Positions 9,232 to 16,674 of a stretch of 58,665 nt of DNA are shown here, piece by piece. The notes under the pieces were generated by a model, which was not told the DNA's origin, did not search any database, and worked only from the letters and a program-made list of their open reading frames with translations. The stretch spans positions 1-58,665 of the forward strand of contig CAMSQM010000016.1 in the NCBI GenBank assembly GCA_947062675.1. The letters run 5' to 3'. A program made the position numbers and the translations under genes. The DNA comes from an uncultured Roseburia sp. GTDB taxonomy: Bacteria > Bacillota > Clostridia > Lachnospirales > Lachnospiraceae. Every line of letters begins with the position of its first letter. Position 1 is the first letter of the stretch.

Positions 9232-9259
9232 AAAAAATCGGGGAGAATTTCTTCTCCCC
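9232..9259 (-). terminator. Hairpin with U-tract between mglB and mglA
   Basis: Arms GGGGAGAA (9240-9247) and TTCTCCCC (9252-9259) with a 4-base loop, followed on the minus strand by GATTTTTT. As the operon continues with mglA, it probably acts as a partial terminator or mRNA stabiliser that makes the binding protein more abundant than the other subunits. Confidence 0.7.
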
Positions 9260-9275
9260 AATCTCTGTTTCCATA

Positions 9276-10655
9276 TTACTGGCTGAGCAGTGCCGTGTAG
9301 GAAGCCGCGTTATCTGTCTTCACCATGTTAATCGCAAATGCGTCATACTGGCCCGGATTGCCGAGACGGTTTGTGATATTGGACTCTGTCTGCCCGTCGC
9401 CGCCGATGTAGTCAACCTCGAGATTCAGAATGTCATCGTAATTCTGAAGAAGCGGCTGGTAGGTGGAGCTTAAGAAGTTATCCGACGCATTGTAGATATT
9501 CAGCCATACTTTCTTTGTCGCATGTGCGCCCGCGTCAAGCTGCTTTGATACCGGCTCATAAACCTTTGTGGAATCCGTAAAATCCTGATAGTTCTCTCCG
9601 GTCACCGCAACATTGAGCGCATAATAGGAGCGCTCCTCCTCGCTGTACTTATAGACATCGCTGCCGAGCACGTTTCCGGCGTCATCCGCCGTTCCGATAC
9701 CGGTGTCAATATCCACGCCGTCCAGAGCGTTGCGGAGTACGCGCAGCGTCAGGTATGCCTGAACATCCGCATGCTGGCTGATGGTTCCGCCATAGCCTTC
9801 CGCGATGGCCGCCACGGCGTCATTGTTTGCGTCATATCCGAATGTCGGCACATTATTGTCCTTGGACCATGCGTTGAACATGGACATTCCCATACCGTCA
9901 TTGTTGGAGACAACCACGTCGATCTCATCGCCAAAGGATGAGGACCATGTTCCGATTGCATTTCCGGCCGTCGCCGCATCCCATGTTGCACCTGCGGAAT
10001 TCTTCATCTCCTGGGAAGCAAGCTCACGCACGATATATTTCTTGCCGTTGACCTCAATGGTGCCATCCTGTACTGCGGCAGCAGATCCGTCCGCATTGGT
10101 GCCGATCGGCTCACTGTTGATATCGCCGTCCTTATCGACCCCTGTGCCGAGCGCCTTGCGGATTCCCCTTGTACGTGCAATAGAGTCGTTGTGTCCGATA
10201 TCCCCGATTGCGAGCACATAGCCGATCACGCCGTCGCCGTTGCGGTCGATGCTGTCGATATTCGCCTCGATATAATCCTTCACCATGGTGCCCTGCAGCT
10301 CTGCACCCTGATTCGCGTCAAATCCCACATAATATGTATTGCCGTTAAAATTCAGGGCTGCCATGTCGAGCTCTCCCGTGGAGCTGTTGGACGGCTGACG
10401 GTTAAACCACACAAGCGGTTTGTCCTTGTTCGCCACATCCCCGCCGGCTGCCGCCCCGGAGTCCCCCGCCGGTTCTGCATCCTGATCCGCTGAGGGAGCC
10501 GCCTCGGAACCTCCCGCCGGTTCTGCACCCTGATCTGCGTTGTCATCCTGTGTCTTTGTGTCATCCGCGCCGCCCGATGAAGGACTGTCCCCGCACGCGG
10601 TGAGTGATACCCCTAACAGCAATGCCATTGCCATTGAAACAAACCTTTTTTTCAT
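9276..10655 (-). CDS. mglB: Galactose/glucose-binding lipoprotein, circularly permuted MglB
   Basis: 459 residues, against about 330 for E. coli MglB. A signal peptide ends in LTAC (lipidated Cys21). A low-complexity linker to about residue 75 contains two copies of an ADQ-AEPAG unit. Residue 79 onward (KPLVWFNRQP) matches the middle of MglB (strand 4) and runs to the normal C-terminus near 345. The protein then continues, and residues 382-459, with IYNASDNF and AINMVK, match the normal N-terminus (strands 1-3). Sugar-contact residues are present: Asp392, Phe394, Asn85, His155, Asp157, Arg161, Trp225, an Asn at 251/252 and Asp275; Gln294 replaces the last Asn. The calcium loop DRNGDGVIG is at 137-145. 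RBS AAGGGAG precedes the ATG. Role: first gene of mglBAC, delivering sugar to MglAC. Confidence 0.9.
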   Translation of the reverse strand: MKKRFVSMAMALLLGVSLTACGDSPSSGGADDTKTQDDNADQGAEPAGGSEAAPSADQDAEPAGDSGAAAGGDVANKDKPLVWFNRQPSNSSTGELDMAALNFNGNTYYVGFDANQGAELQGTMVKDYIEANIDSIDRNGDGVIGYVLAIGDIGHNDSIARTRGIRKALGTGVDKDGDINSEPIGTNADGSAAAVQDGTIEVNGKKYIVRELASQEMKNSAGATWDAATAGNAIGTWSSSFGDEIDVVVSNNDGMGMSMFNAWSKDNNVPTFGYDANNDAVAAIAEGYGGTISQHADVQAYLTLRVLRNALDGVDIDTGIGTADDAGNVLGSDVYKYSEEERSYYALNVAVTGENYQDFTDSTKVYEPVSKQLDAGAHATKKVWLNIYNASDNFLSSTYQPLLQNYDDILNLEVDYIGGDGQTESNITNRLGNPGQYDAFAINMVKTDNAASYTALLSQ

Positions 10656-10708
10656 ATTCTTTCTCCCTTCCTTTCAATGCGCCAGAAGCGCACTTTGTTG
10701 ACATTGAC

Positions 10709-10737
10709 AGTATACACAATCAGGAAAAGAGAAAACA
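10709..10737 (-). promoter_or_regulatory. Probable activator-dependent promoter of mglBAC
   Basis: On the minus strand a -10 TATACT (10709-10714) has only a weak -35 TGTTTT (10732-10737) at 17 bases. Two copies of TCAATGTC (minus strand; 10700-10707 and 10755-10762) flank it, 55 bases apart. A weak -35 with direct repeats would fit activation by an AraC-type regulator such as the nearby YesN protein; this is inference. Confidence 0.4.
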
Positions 10738-10773
10738 TAGAATATTTTTCACTGGACATTGAAATTTTTAAGG

Positions 10774-11241
10774 TTATTTTTCGGCAGACTGCATATATCC
10801 ATGCTCCAGAAGATATGTTTCGAGTATTTCCGCGGCCTGTCCGATCAGCTCCTTACAGGGCCGCTTTCTGTAATACTCCGCCGTCCGCTCTTCCGGCACA
10901 GGCTCCTGCCTCTTCACGGAAAGTCCCAGGAGCTCCCTGCACACGATCGATCCGTTCGCCTTCTCAAACTCCCCCGCGAGCGCCTGAATCCTGGCATAGT
11001 GCTCCGACTTCTCCTCACGCGCCCCGGGCGAACTGTATCCGCAGAGTATCCCCGCCGCCAGAAACATTCCGGTGACCGCGCCGCAGACTTCCCTGAGCCT
11101 GCCCATACCGCCCCCGAACGAGGATGCCAGCCTGGCGGCCGTCTCCCTGTCAAGCCCGTGCACGTCCTCAAACGCCAGAAAAACAGCCTGCGCACAGCTG
11201 TAACCCTCCTCAAATAATCTCATTGCCCGCTCTTTTCGCAT
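10774..11241 (-). CDS. C-GCAxxG-C-C family protein (probable redox or metal protein)
   Basis: 155 residues of the C_GCAxxG_C_C (putative redox-active) family. GYSCAQAV near the N-terminus, GGGMGR, then CGAVTG, a later isolated Cys in LCGYS and another in IVCRELLG give the conserved cysteine pattern. ATG 11241 was chosen because GGAGGG stands 6 bases upstream; the frame is open 25 codons further without a site. Members often lie beside redox or transport genes, but the biochemical role is not established. The gene precedes the mgl promoter in the same direction and is probably separately transcribed. Confidence 0.8.
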   Translation of the reverse strand: MRKERAMRLFEEGYSCAQAVFLAFEDVHGLDRETAARLASSFGGGMGRLREVCGAVTGMFLAAGILCGYSSPGAREEKSEHYARIQALAGEFEKANGSIVCRELLGLSVKRQEPVPEERTAEYYRKRPCKELIGQAAEILETYLLEHGYMQSAEK

Positions 11242-11431
11242 CCTATCCCTCCATTCATCTTCTGCCCCCACTCCACTATATAACTTTTGTTGTATTTTCA
11301 CAATGCTTTTACTCACATCTCATGATATAATAGCAGCAGATAAAATCAGAATCTTTTCTCTGCGGGTTTGTGTCTGCGCGGTGTCCGCAAACCTGATATA
11401 AGCAGAAAGCCGCGCAGAAATGAGGGAAATC

Positions 11432-12886
11432 ATGAGCACTTTAAACCTGACACTGCTCACCGATCTGTACGAGCTGACGATGATGCAGGGGTATTACAAA
11501 AATCAGAACCGCGATGTCGTGGTCTTTGATGCTTTCTACCGCAGCAATCCCTGTGACGGCGGCTATTCCGTCTGTGCCGGACTTGCGCAGATCATTGACT
11601 ACATCGAAAATCTGCACTTCGGTCCGGATGAGATCGGCTATCTGCGCAGCCTTGATCTGTTTGACGACGACTTTCTCTCCAGCCTCTCTTCCTTCCGCTT
11701 TTCCGGGGATATCTACGCCGTCCCGGAGGGAAGCCTGATTTTCCCGCGGGAGCCGCTGATCAAGGTGATCGCACCGATTATGGAAGCCCAGCTGATCGAG
11801 ACCGCGATTTTAAATATTTTAAATCACCAGTCGCTGATCGCCACAAAGGCGGCGCGCGTCTGTTATGCCGCACAGGGAGACGGCGTGATGGAATTCGGCC
11901 TGCGGCGCGCGCAGGGCCCCGATTCCGGCGTGTACGGGGCGAGAGCCGCCATAATCGGCGGCTGCCGCGGGACTTCCAATGTCCTGGCAGGGCATCTTTT
12001 TGACGTTCCCGTCCTGGGGACGCATGCCCACAGCTGGATAATGAGCTTCCCGGACGAATACACCGCCTTTCAGAAATATGCCAGCCTCTACCCCGCGGCC
12101 TGCATCCTGCTCGTGGACACCTATGATACCTTAAAGTCAGGCGTCCCAAACGCTATCCGCGTATTTTCCGGAATGCGCGACGCCGGCATCCCGCTGACTT
12201 ACTACGGGATCCGCATGGACAGCGGCGACCTCGCCTACCTCTCCAAGCAGGTGCGCAAAATGCTCGATGACGCAGGTTTCCCGGACGCCGTGATCTCCGC
12301 CTCCAACGACCTCGACGAATATCTGATCGAGAGCCTGAAACTGCAGGGCGCCACGATCACCTCCTGGGGCGTCGGCACAAACCTGATCACCGCAAAGGAC
12401 AATCCTGCTTTTGGCGGCGTCTACAAGCTTGCCGCCATACGTGATAAAAACGGCGCCTTCCAGCCGAAAATCAAACTCTCGGAAAATATCGAAAAAGTCA
12501 CAAACCCCGGCAACAAGACTTTTTACCGCATTTATGACAGGAACACCGAAAAAATCAGGGCTGATCTGATCTGCCTGGCCGACGAGCATTTCGATGAAAA
12601 CGACGACTTAAAGCTGTTCGACCCGAACGCCCCATGGAAAAAAACACGCCTCCCAGGCGGCAGCTACACCATGCGGGAAATGCTCATTCCCGTGATCCGG
12701 AACGGAAAAACCGTATACCGCTCTCCGGGCGTGATGGAAATCCGGGAAATCTGTAACAGGGAAAAAGAAACGATCTGGGATGAGACGAAACGGTTTGTCA
12801 ACCCTCAGGAAATTTATGTGGATCTCTCACAGAAATTGTATGATATGAAAACAGCGCTGCTGAATCAGATGAGCGCGGAATCGTAA
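11432..12886 (+). CDS. pncB: Nicotinate phosphoribosyltransferase
   Basis: 484 residues. It converts nicotinate and PRPP to nicotinate mononucleotide in NAD salvage, in the cytosol. The N-terminal LTDLYELTMMQGY, the central EFGLRRAQGPD segment and the GTSNVLAG loop are typical of the enzyme. ATG 11432 was chosen because GAGGG lies 6 bases before it; an ATG at 11420 in the same frame overlaps that site. It stands alone on the plus strand between two minus-strand blocks and ends at a strong terminator. Confidence 0.95.
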   Translation: MSTLNLTLLTDLYELTMMQGYYKNQNRDVVVFDAFYRSNPCDGGYSVCAGLAQIIDYIENLHFGPDEIGYLRSLDLFDDDFLSSLSSFRFSGDIYAVPEGSLIFPREPLIKVIAPIMEAQLIETAILNILNHQSLIATKAARVCYAAQGDGVMEFGLRRAQGPDSGVYGARAAIIGGCRGTSNVLAGHLFDVPVLGTHAHSWIMSFPDEYTAFQKYASLYPAACILLVDTYDTLKSGVPNAIRVFSGMRDAGIPLTYYGIRMDSGDLAYLSKQVRKMLDDAGFPDAVISASNDLDEYLIESLKLQGATITSWGVGTNLITAKDNPAFGGVYKLAAIRDKNGAFQPKIKLSENIEKVTNPGNKTFYRIYDRNTEKIRADLICLADEHFDENDDLKLFDPNAPWKKTRLPGGSYTMREMLIPVIRNGKTVYRSPGVMEIREICNREKETIWDETKRFVNPQEIYVDLSQKLYDMKTALLNQMSAES

Positions 12887-12890
12887 TATC

Positions 12891-12925
12891 CGGGACAGAG
12901 GCCAGACCCTCTGTCCCGTCTTCTT
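12891..12925 (+). terminator. Rho-independent terminator after pncB
   Basis: An 11-base perfect stem (12891-12901 with 12908-12918, arm CGGGACAGAGG) with a 6-base loop is followed by TCTTCTTTCT. It lies between convergent genes. Confidence 0.8.
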
Positions 12926-12935
12926 TCTATATTAA

Positions 12936-13949
12936 TTAATTAAATCCGACAACTTTCTGCGACAGCTTGTATGCGGCGACAGATATCCGCCTCCCGCTTC
13001 TCCCCGGCAGGTTCATCGTGCTCCCCATAATACCGGTGCGCAGGCGGTGAAAGAGACGGATATCTTTCTCCTTGATATATTTCCAGAGCTCCCGCTTCTT
13101 CTCCAGATTCTCCTTCGTGCCTGACCTGATCAGCATAATCGTGGAAATCACGGTGATTATTTCCAGATAATTAAACATGTAACGGCGCAGTTTCCGGTTC
13201 TGAATTTTCCACAGGTCAAATTCATCCACCATCAGTTTATTGACTTTGATCTGCTGGTCAATTCTGCCAATCATCACTTTTTCATTGACCGACTGGTCCT
13301 CGCGTCCGATAAAATAGCGGTAAAAGTCCACATCCATATAATAGATATTGCGCACCGCCGGCAGAGGCTTGTAGACATAGATATTGTCCACATAAAATGT
13401 ATGCTTCGGCAGCACAAGCCCGCACTCCCGCAGCAGCTTTGTGCGGTAGATTACGGAATGCATCAGTATATACTGGCCCTTGCGGAATCTCCCGACGTCT
13501 TTCCACGTAAACAGGGTATCCTTCGGCAGCGCGGAACACCGCATGACTTTTTTGTGCTTCGCCCCCTCCTTCTCATACACATAATTGGAGACGAGCATAT
13601 CCAGCGTATCCTCCCCTCCGGAGAGCTCTTTTAACTTCGCAAGAATCTTCGCATAAGCCTCCTGATCCACCCAGTCATCGCTGTCCACCACCTTAAAATA
13701 CAGCCCTGCCGCGTTGCGTATCCCGGCATTTACCGCCTCCCCGTGTCCGCCGTTTTCCTGATGGATGGCGCGGACAATTCCCGGAAATCTCCGCTCATAC
13801 TCATCCGCAATCTCCGCCGTCCGGTCCTTCGATCCGTCGTCCACCACCAGAATCTCCACATCCTCCCCGCCCGGAAGGAGGGAATTGATACAGTTTTCCA
13901 TGTAATCTTCCGAGTTATAGCACGGAATCGCAAAAGTAAGTAATTTCAT
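12936..13949 (-). CDS. Family 2 glycosyltransferase
   Basis: 337 residues with the GT-A fold hallmarks: AIPCYNSEDY at the N-terminus, VVDDGSKD near 35-43 and the metal-binding VDSDDW around 93. It transfers a sugar from a nucleotide donor; donor and acceptor are unknown. It follows the UDP-galactopyranose mutase gene by 14 bases, so it could be a galactofuranosyl- or other cell-surface glycan transferase; this is inference from operon context only. ATG 13949 has GAGG about 7 bases upstream; GTG at 13952 is an alternative. Confidence 0.85.
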   Translation of the reverse strand: MKLLTFAIPCYNSEDYMENCINSLLPGGEDVEILVVDDGSKDRTAEIADEYERRFPGIVRAIHQENGGHGEAVNAGIRNAAGLYFKVVDSDDWVDQEAYAKILAKLKELSGGEDTLDMLVSNYVYEKEGAKHKKVMRCSALPKDTLFTWKDVGRFRKGQYILMHSVIYRTKLLRECGLVLPKHTFYVDNIYVYKPLPAVRNIYYMDVDFYRYFIGREDQSVNEKVMIGRIDQQIKVNKLMVDEFDLWKIQNRKLRRYMFNYLEIITVISTIMLIRSGTKENLEKKRELWKYIKEKDIRLFHRLRTGIMGSTMNLPGRSGRRISVAAYKLSQKVVGFN

Positions 13950-13963
13950 CACATTCCTCTTTT

Positions 13964-15118
13964 CTACAGCCGCTCTGCCAGCTCCATCGCCTTTTTCGCC
14001 ATCGCATCCATATTATAATATTTATATTCCGCCAGACGCCCCAGCAGGTGAAACCTTTTTATCCCGTCGGCAAGCGCACGGTATTTCCCATAGAGCGCCA
14101 TGTTTTCCTCATTCAGGATCGCGTAATAAGGGATCTCCCCCTCCGCTCCCGTGTAGGCAAACGGATATTCTTTTACAATTGTTGTTCCGTCCGTATCCCG
14201 CTGGCCGGTCAGAAATTTAAACTCCGTAATCCTTGTGAAATCCTCGCTCACCGTATAATTGACGACACTGTGGTCCTGATAGGACGGCTGTGCATAATGC
14301 TCAAATCTGAAATCCAGGGAACGGTAAGGCAGTCTGCCATACCTGCAGCCGAACAGTTCATCCAGCGCTCCCGTGTAGATCACGTCGCCGTCAAACTCCC
14401 TGCCGTCAGCCAGCACCCTGTCTTTGTCAAATGCAAGGAACTCCCCGCAGTCCGTTCCGGTCCGCACCGTAATTCTCTCATGGTCAAGCATTTTTTCGAA
14501 CATCGGCGTGAATCCTTCCAGGGGCACGCCCTGATATTTCTCCTGAAAATAGCGGTTGTCATGAGAAATCAGAACCGGCACCCTCCCCGTTACCTCCGGG
14601 CTGATCTCCTCCGGTGTCTGCCCCCACTGTTTCATCGTATAGACCAGAAAAATATTTTCATACACATAATCTGCAATCTGCCGGATCTCCGGATCCCTGT
14701 GCGCCCTCAGTTCCATGATGGGCACCCTGCTTCCCCCGCCGTAAGCCGCGATCAGCTTCTGCTCCAGCTCATCCGCCTTTTCGCGCCCCACGATCCCATC
14801 GTAAACCATATGCAGCGTATTCAGATTGAACGGAACCGGAATCAGCCGCCCGTCGACCTTTGCGACGACTTCATGTCCGAACCGGTACCAGTCTGTAAAG
14901 CGGGAAAGGTACGAGAAGACCTCCTCCATCTGCGTGTGAAAAATATGTGGTCCGTATGTGTGAATCAGAATCCCGTGCTCATCCGGCCTGTCATAACAGT
15001 TCCCGCCGATATGCTCCCTGCGCTCCAGCACAAGGACCCTCTTCCCTTTCTCTTCCGCAAGCTTTCGCGCCGCAACCGCCCCCGCCATTCCTGCTCCCAC
15101 AATTATACAATCGTACAT
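13964..15118 (-). CDS. glf: UDP-galactopyranose mutase
   Basis: 384 residues, normal length. It interconverts UDP-galactopyranose and UDP-galactofuranose using reduced FAD. The N-terminal dinucleotide motif GAGMAGAVAARKL, then ERREHIGGNCYD and the YGPHIFHT segment are diagnostic of Glf. ATG 15118 was chosen from the family start and AGGGAAGGA upstream; the longer open frame contains the promoter. Together with the following glycosyltransferase it implies galactofuranose in a surface polysaccharide. Confidence 0.95.
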   Translation of the reverse strand: MYDCIIVGAGMAGAVAARKLAEEKGKRVLVLERREHIGGNCYDRPDEHGILIHTYGPHIFHTQMEEVFSYLSRFTDWYRFGHEVVAKVDGRLIPVPFNLNTLHMVYDGIVGREKADELEQKLIAAYGGGSRVPIMELRAHRDPEIRQIADYVYENIFLVYTMKQWGQTPEEISPEVTGRVPVLISHDNRYFQEKYQGVPLEGFTPMFEKMLDHERITVRTGTDCGEFLAFDKDRVLADGREFDGDVIYTGALDELFGCRYGRLPYRSLDFRFEHYAQPSYQDHSVVNYTVSEDFTRITEFKFLTGQRDTDGTTIVKEYPFAYTGAEGEIPYYAILNEENMALYGKYRALADGIKRFHLLGRLAEYKYYNMDAMAKKAMELAERL

Positions 15119-15167
15119 TTTATTCCTTCCCTTTCTGCACGGATTCCACACAGCCCGCACCTTTTTT

Positions 15168-15196
15168 ATTATACACACTCCGGCTGCATACGCCAA
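15168..15196 (-). promoter_or_regulatory. Promoter of the glf operon
   Basis: Minus-strand -35 TTGGCG (15191-15196) and -10 TATAAT (15168-15173), spacer 17 bases, about 50 bases before the glf start. Confidence 0.7.
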
Positions 15197-15317
15197 TTTA
15201 TTTTTTCTTAGGACTTTCTGAAGAGTTATTTGTTCATATTTTATTTACAATTTCCTCACACATCTGGCATGCGCTGTTCATATCTGCCGCCTATACTCTG
15301 TTTTGCAAGGGAGTTTT

Positions 15318-15428
15318 TCATTTGATTTTTTTATCCCTGATGTGAGTCAGGGTACCCTGTCTTTCAGACAGGGTTTCTTTTGCCAGATAGTGAATTGCTT
15401 CACTTTCAATACACACAATCTTTTTCAT
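15318..15428 (-). CDS. Possible 36-residue small protein
   Basis: An ATG-initiated frame of 36 codons begins MKKIVCIESEA and ends RDKKIK. Its composition looks protein-like and is AT-richer than its neighbours. There is no ribosome binding site next to the ATG; a GGGAG lies about 28 bases upstream on the far side of a hairpin. The same DNA forms two strong hairpins, so this may instead be an untranslated structured RNA. Weak call. Confidence 0.2.
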   Translation of the reverse strand: MKKIVCIESEAIHYLAKETLSERQGTLTHIRDKKIK

Positions 15429-15470
15429 ATGAACAGCCGGTACATCCTGTACCGGCTCCCTCTTTTTCCT
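15335..15470 (+). other. Three consecutive hairpins in the mutY-glf gap, possible small RNA or terminators
   Basis: On the plus strand: CCCTGA/TCAGGG (15335-15340, 15347-15352); CCCTGTCT/AGACAGGG (15355-15362, 15366-15373) followed by TTTCTTTT; and GCCGGTAC/GTACCGGC (15436-15443, 15449-15456) followed by TCCCTCTTTTT. Two have terminator-like T-tracts on the plus strand, although both flanking genes are on the minus strand. No other gene fits this 376-base gap besides the glf promoter. Confidence 0.45.
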
Positions 15471-15494
15471 TCTTTCTTCCTTTTCCGGTATCTC

Positions 15495-16673
15495 TCAGCC
15501 GCCCTCTTCCTTCCGACTGCATTCAGGCTCTTCCGCCATAAGCTCCGGACATCCCGCATAAGCTGCAAATGCCGACGGGATCGCATAGCGCTCCCGCACA
15601 TCCTGCACATCCACAAAGAGAAGTTCTCCGTCCAGCAGACCGCCGCATTCCGGTACGCCGGCCGGTTCCTCCTTCACGGGGCTCTCCGCCTGTATCACAT
15701 AACCGCTCATGTGCCACTCGACATGCGAAAAAATATGCTTCGCATCATCCAGTTTCTTCACCCGGACCGCCCCTGGCAGGATCTGTCCCGCCAGCTCCAG
15801 AACTTCCCCGCGTCCAAGCGCACCTTCCACGTTCGGGAGTTCGTACAGCCCGGCCAGAAGCCCTTTCGGAGGGCGTCTGCGGATCGCCACCTTACCTCCC
15901 CTGCGGATAATCAGAACGGTCCGCTTTTCGATCTTCCTGGCTTTTGCCCTGCTCTTTACCGGAAGCTCCCCCGTCCGCCCCTCCTTCCTGGCCGCGCACA
16001 ATTCCTCCCACGGACATTTTTCACAGAACGGGGCTCCGTTCGGCACACAGACTGTGGCCCCGAGTTCCATCATAGCCTGATTGACCGCGCCCGGAATATT
16101 TCCATCGCGCAGCGACGCCACAAGCGGTCCCGGGAGCCTCGGGTTTTTAAGCATCGCCTCAATCGCCTTCTCCGCCGCAGCCTTAAAATGCGGTTTTGCA
16201 ATATCTGAGTCATCTCCGGCCGCTCTTGCAAGAATGCGCATCACATTTCCGTCCACGGCGGGCACCGGTATCCCGTAGGCGATCGAGGCCACCGCCCCCG
16301 CCGTGTATTTCCCGATCCCCTTCAGCTTCAGAAGCTCCTTATAATCCGCAGGCAGGCGCCCGCCATGGATCTCCATTATCTGCAGCGCGGCTTTCTGCAT
16401 ATTCCGCACACGGTTATAATACCCCAGTCCCTCCCAGAGCTTTAAGAGTTCATCTTCCGGGCAGACCGCCAGAGAGGGAATATCCGGAAGCCGCAGAATA
16501 AAGCGGGTAAAATAAGGCTTAACGGTCTCCACCCTGGTCTGCTGAAGCATGATTTCAGACACCCAGACCCGGTAGGGCGCCGGATCTTCCCTCCAGGGAA
16601 GCACACGTGCATTTTCCTGAAACCACCGCAGAAGCGGTTCTGCCAGCTGTGGCAAACTGATATCCTCTAACAT
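15495..16673 (-). CDS. mutY: A/G-specific adenine DNA glycosylase
   Basis: 392 residues. It removes adenine mispaired with 8-oxoguanine or guanine. EIMLQQTRVETVKPYF carries the catalytic Glu. A helix-hairpin-helix segment LKGIGKYTAGAVAS is followed by the catalytic Asp in VDGNVMRILAR. An iron-sulfur cluster motif follows, C-X7-C-X2-C-X5-C, with one residue more in the first gap than E. coli. The C-terminal half is the NUDIX-like 8-oxoG recognition domain. ATG 16673 has GGAGGG upstream and starts one base after the manC stop codon, so translation is probably coupled. Confidence 0.95.
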   Translation of the reverse strand: MLEDISLPQLAEPLLRWFQENARVLPWREDPAPYRVWVSEIMLQQTRVETVKPYFTRFILRLPDIPSLAVCPEDELLKLWEGLGYYNRVRNMQKAALQIMEIHGGRLPADYKELLKLKGIGKYTAGAVASIAYGIPVPAVDGNVMRILARAAGDDSDIAKPHFKAAAEKAIEAMLKNPRLPGPLVASLRDGNIPGAVNQAMMELGATVCVPNGAPFCEKCPWEELCAARKEGRTGELPVKSRAKARKIEKRTVLIIRRGGKVAIRRRPPKGLLAGLYELPNVEGALGRGEVLELAGQILPGAVRVKKLDDAKHIFSHVEWHMSGYVIQAESPVKEEPAGVPECGGLLDGELLFVDVQDVRERYAIPSAFAAYAGCPELMAEEPECSRKEEGG

Positions 16674-16674
16674 A

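Noticed and set aside
14048..15211. 387-codon plus-strand open frame
   Set aside because: Antisense to glf, no ribosome site, odd His/Arg/Pro-rich product; a shadow of a GC-rich gene.
15303..16208. 301-codon plus-strand frame over mutY
   Set aside because: Antisense to mutY with its iron-sulfur motif; only the hairpins before 15475 deserve attention.
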